From Duncaniella sp. (GTDB lineage Bacteria; Bacteroidota; Bacteroidia; Bacteroidales; Muribaculaceae): a stretch of 7,009 nucleotides of DNA. How positions within the stretch are numbered: position 1 is the stretch's first letter; each line of letters opens with the position of its first letter. The DNA lies in contig JAIDJD010000375.1 in assembly GCA_029052375.1 (NCBI GenBank), forward strand, positions 1-7,009. The letters run 5' to 3'. This document shows, in pieces, positions 6,596 through 7,009 of the stretch. Position numbers and translations under genes: made by a program. The notes under the pieces were generated by a model that saw nothing but the letters and a program-made list of their open reading frames with translations, was not told the DNA's origin and did no database searches.

Positions 6596-7009
6596 ATGAC
6601 ACGCATAAGAAGAACCATAGACATCACCAGGATTGAAGCCACTCCCATAACCCGCACATCGCGCACCAAAATCCCCGAAAACCAGACCACAAGCCTGCAC
6701 TGCTGGCCGCTGAGGGACGACTACAGCCACATAGCCGTCAGAATCAATGGCCGACGCACAGGCTCGGGCGCCCGCATTGCGCGCCAGTCGTTCCGCCTGG
6801 TGATGAAGAGCTCCAGCCTCGACAGGATAGAGGCGTCCCGGACATTCTGCATAGAGATGCCGCAGGGCGAGGTCGAGACCACCGCCCTTGTAGAACTCCC
6901 CACCGCGATGACGACCTTCTTCGAAGACGACACATACCTGCTTGAGATACATAACCTTGGCGCAGACAACCCCGAGCCCGTCATAGCCAGTTACATGAGG
7001 TTTTACGAC
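6596..7009 (+). CDS. Unknown protein starting with the same beta-rich domain (3' end outside window)
   Basis: The frame is open from the ATG at 6596 to the last base, giving 138 residues with no stop. It begins 9 nt after the preceding stop codon and is evidently co-transcribed with that gene. A basic N-terminus (MTRIRRT) without a hydrophobic core argues against secretion. Residues about 43-122 match the domain found twice in the upstream protein: Y43, I46, V48 and I50 reproduce its opening spacing, and L101-P102, Y114 and G122 reproduce its closing spacing of 12 and 8 residues. The visible part ends just after this first domain, so further copies or an enzymatic domain may follow outside the window. 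I do not recognise the family and assign no function. Base composition and codon use look like the neighbouring genes. Confidence 0.8.
   Translation, partial: MTRIRRTIDITRIEATPITRTSRTKIPENQTTSLHCWPLRDDYSHIAVRINGRRTGSGARIARQSFRLVMKSSSLDRIEASRTFCIEMPQGEVETTALVELPTAMTTFFEDDTYLLEIHNLGADNPEPVIASYMRFYD

Noticed and set aside
6104..6952. 282-codon - strand open frame across the two unknown genes
   Set aside because: It covers the junction of two + strand genes whose proteins share a conserved, precisely spaced domain; the antisense product is Gly/Val/Arg-rich and shows no motif, and no - strand promoter was seen.

Overview
The window looks like chromosomal DNA from a GC-rich member of the Bacteroidales, plausibly a Muribaculaceae-like gut bacterium. 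The evidence is a menB-menC-menE order, start codons preceded by A-rich sequence rather than Shine-Dalgarno sites, and two promoters of the Bacteroidetes sigma-ABfr type (-7 box TAnnTTTG). The genus-level placement is inference. Every supported gene is on the + strand; the long open frames on the - strand are shadows of these genes.

Region 1 (1-2446) is the end of a menaquinone operon: the C-terminal half of menB (naphthoate synthase), menC (o-succinylbenzoate synthase) and menE (o-succinylbenzoate-CoA ligase). The genes overlap by 1 and 31 nt, so they are almost certainly co-transcribed. Together they convert SHCHC to o-succinylbenzoate (MenC), then to its CoA thioester (MenE), then to 1,4-dihydroxy-2-naphthoyl-CoA (MenB).

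Region 2 (2447-5045) is a second transcription unit. A probable promoter sits in the 69-nt gap after menE. It drives an integral membrane protein of the lysylphosphatidylglycerol synthase transmembrane / UPF0104 family, then an NfeD-family membrane serine protease. The unit ends at a very strong intrinsic terminator with a perfect 13-bp stem, followed by a smaller hairpin with its own T run.

Region 3 (5046-7009) opens with a near-canonical Bacteroidetes promoter. About 640 nt without a convincing gene follow, containing several potential RNA hairpins, and then two adjacent genes I cannot assign to a known family: a complete 283-residue protein and a second protein cut by the window end. Hand alignment shows that the first protein holds two diverged copies of one probably beta-rich domain and that the second protein begins with a third copy. 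In all three copies a core Leu-Pro, a Tyr 12 residues after the Pro and a Gly 8 residues after the Tyr keep identical spacing. This two-gene module and its long leader are the least explained and most interesting part of the window.
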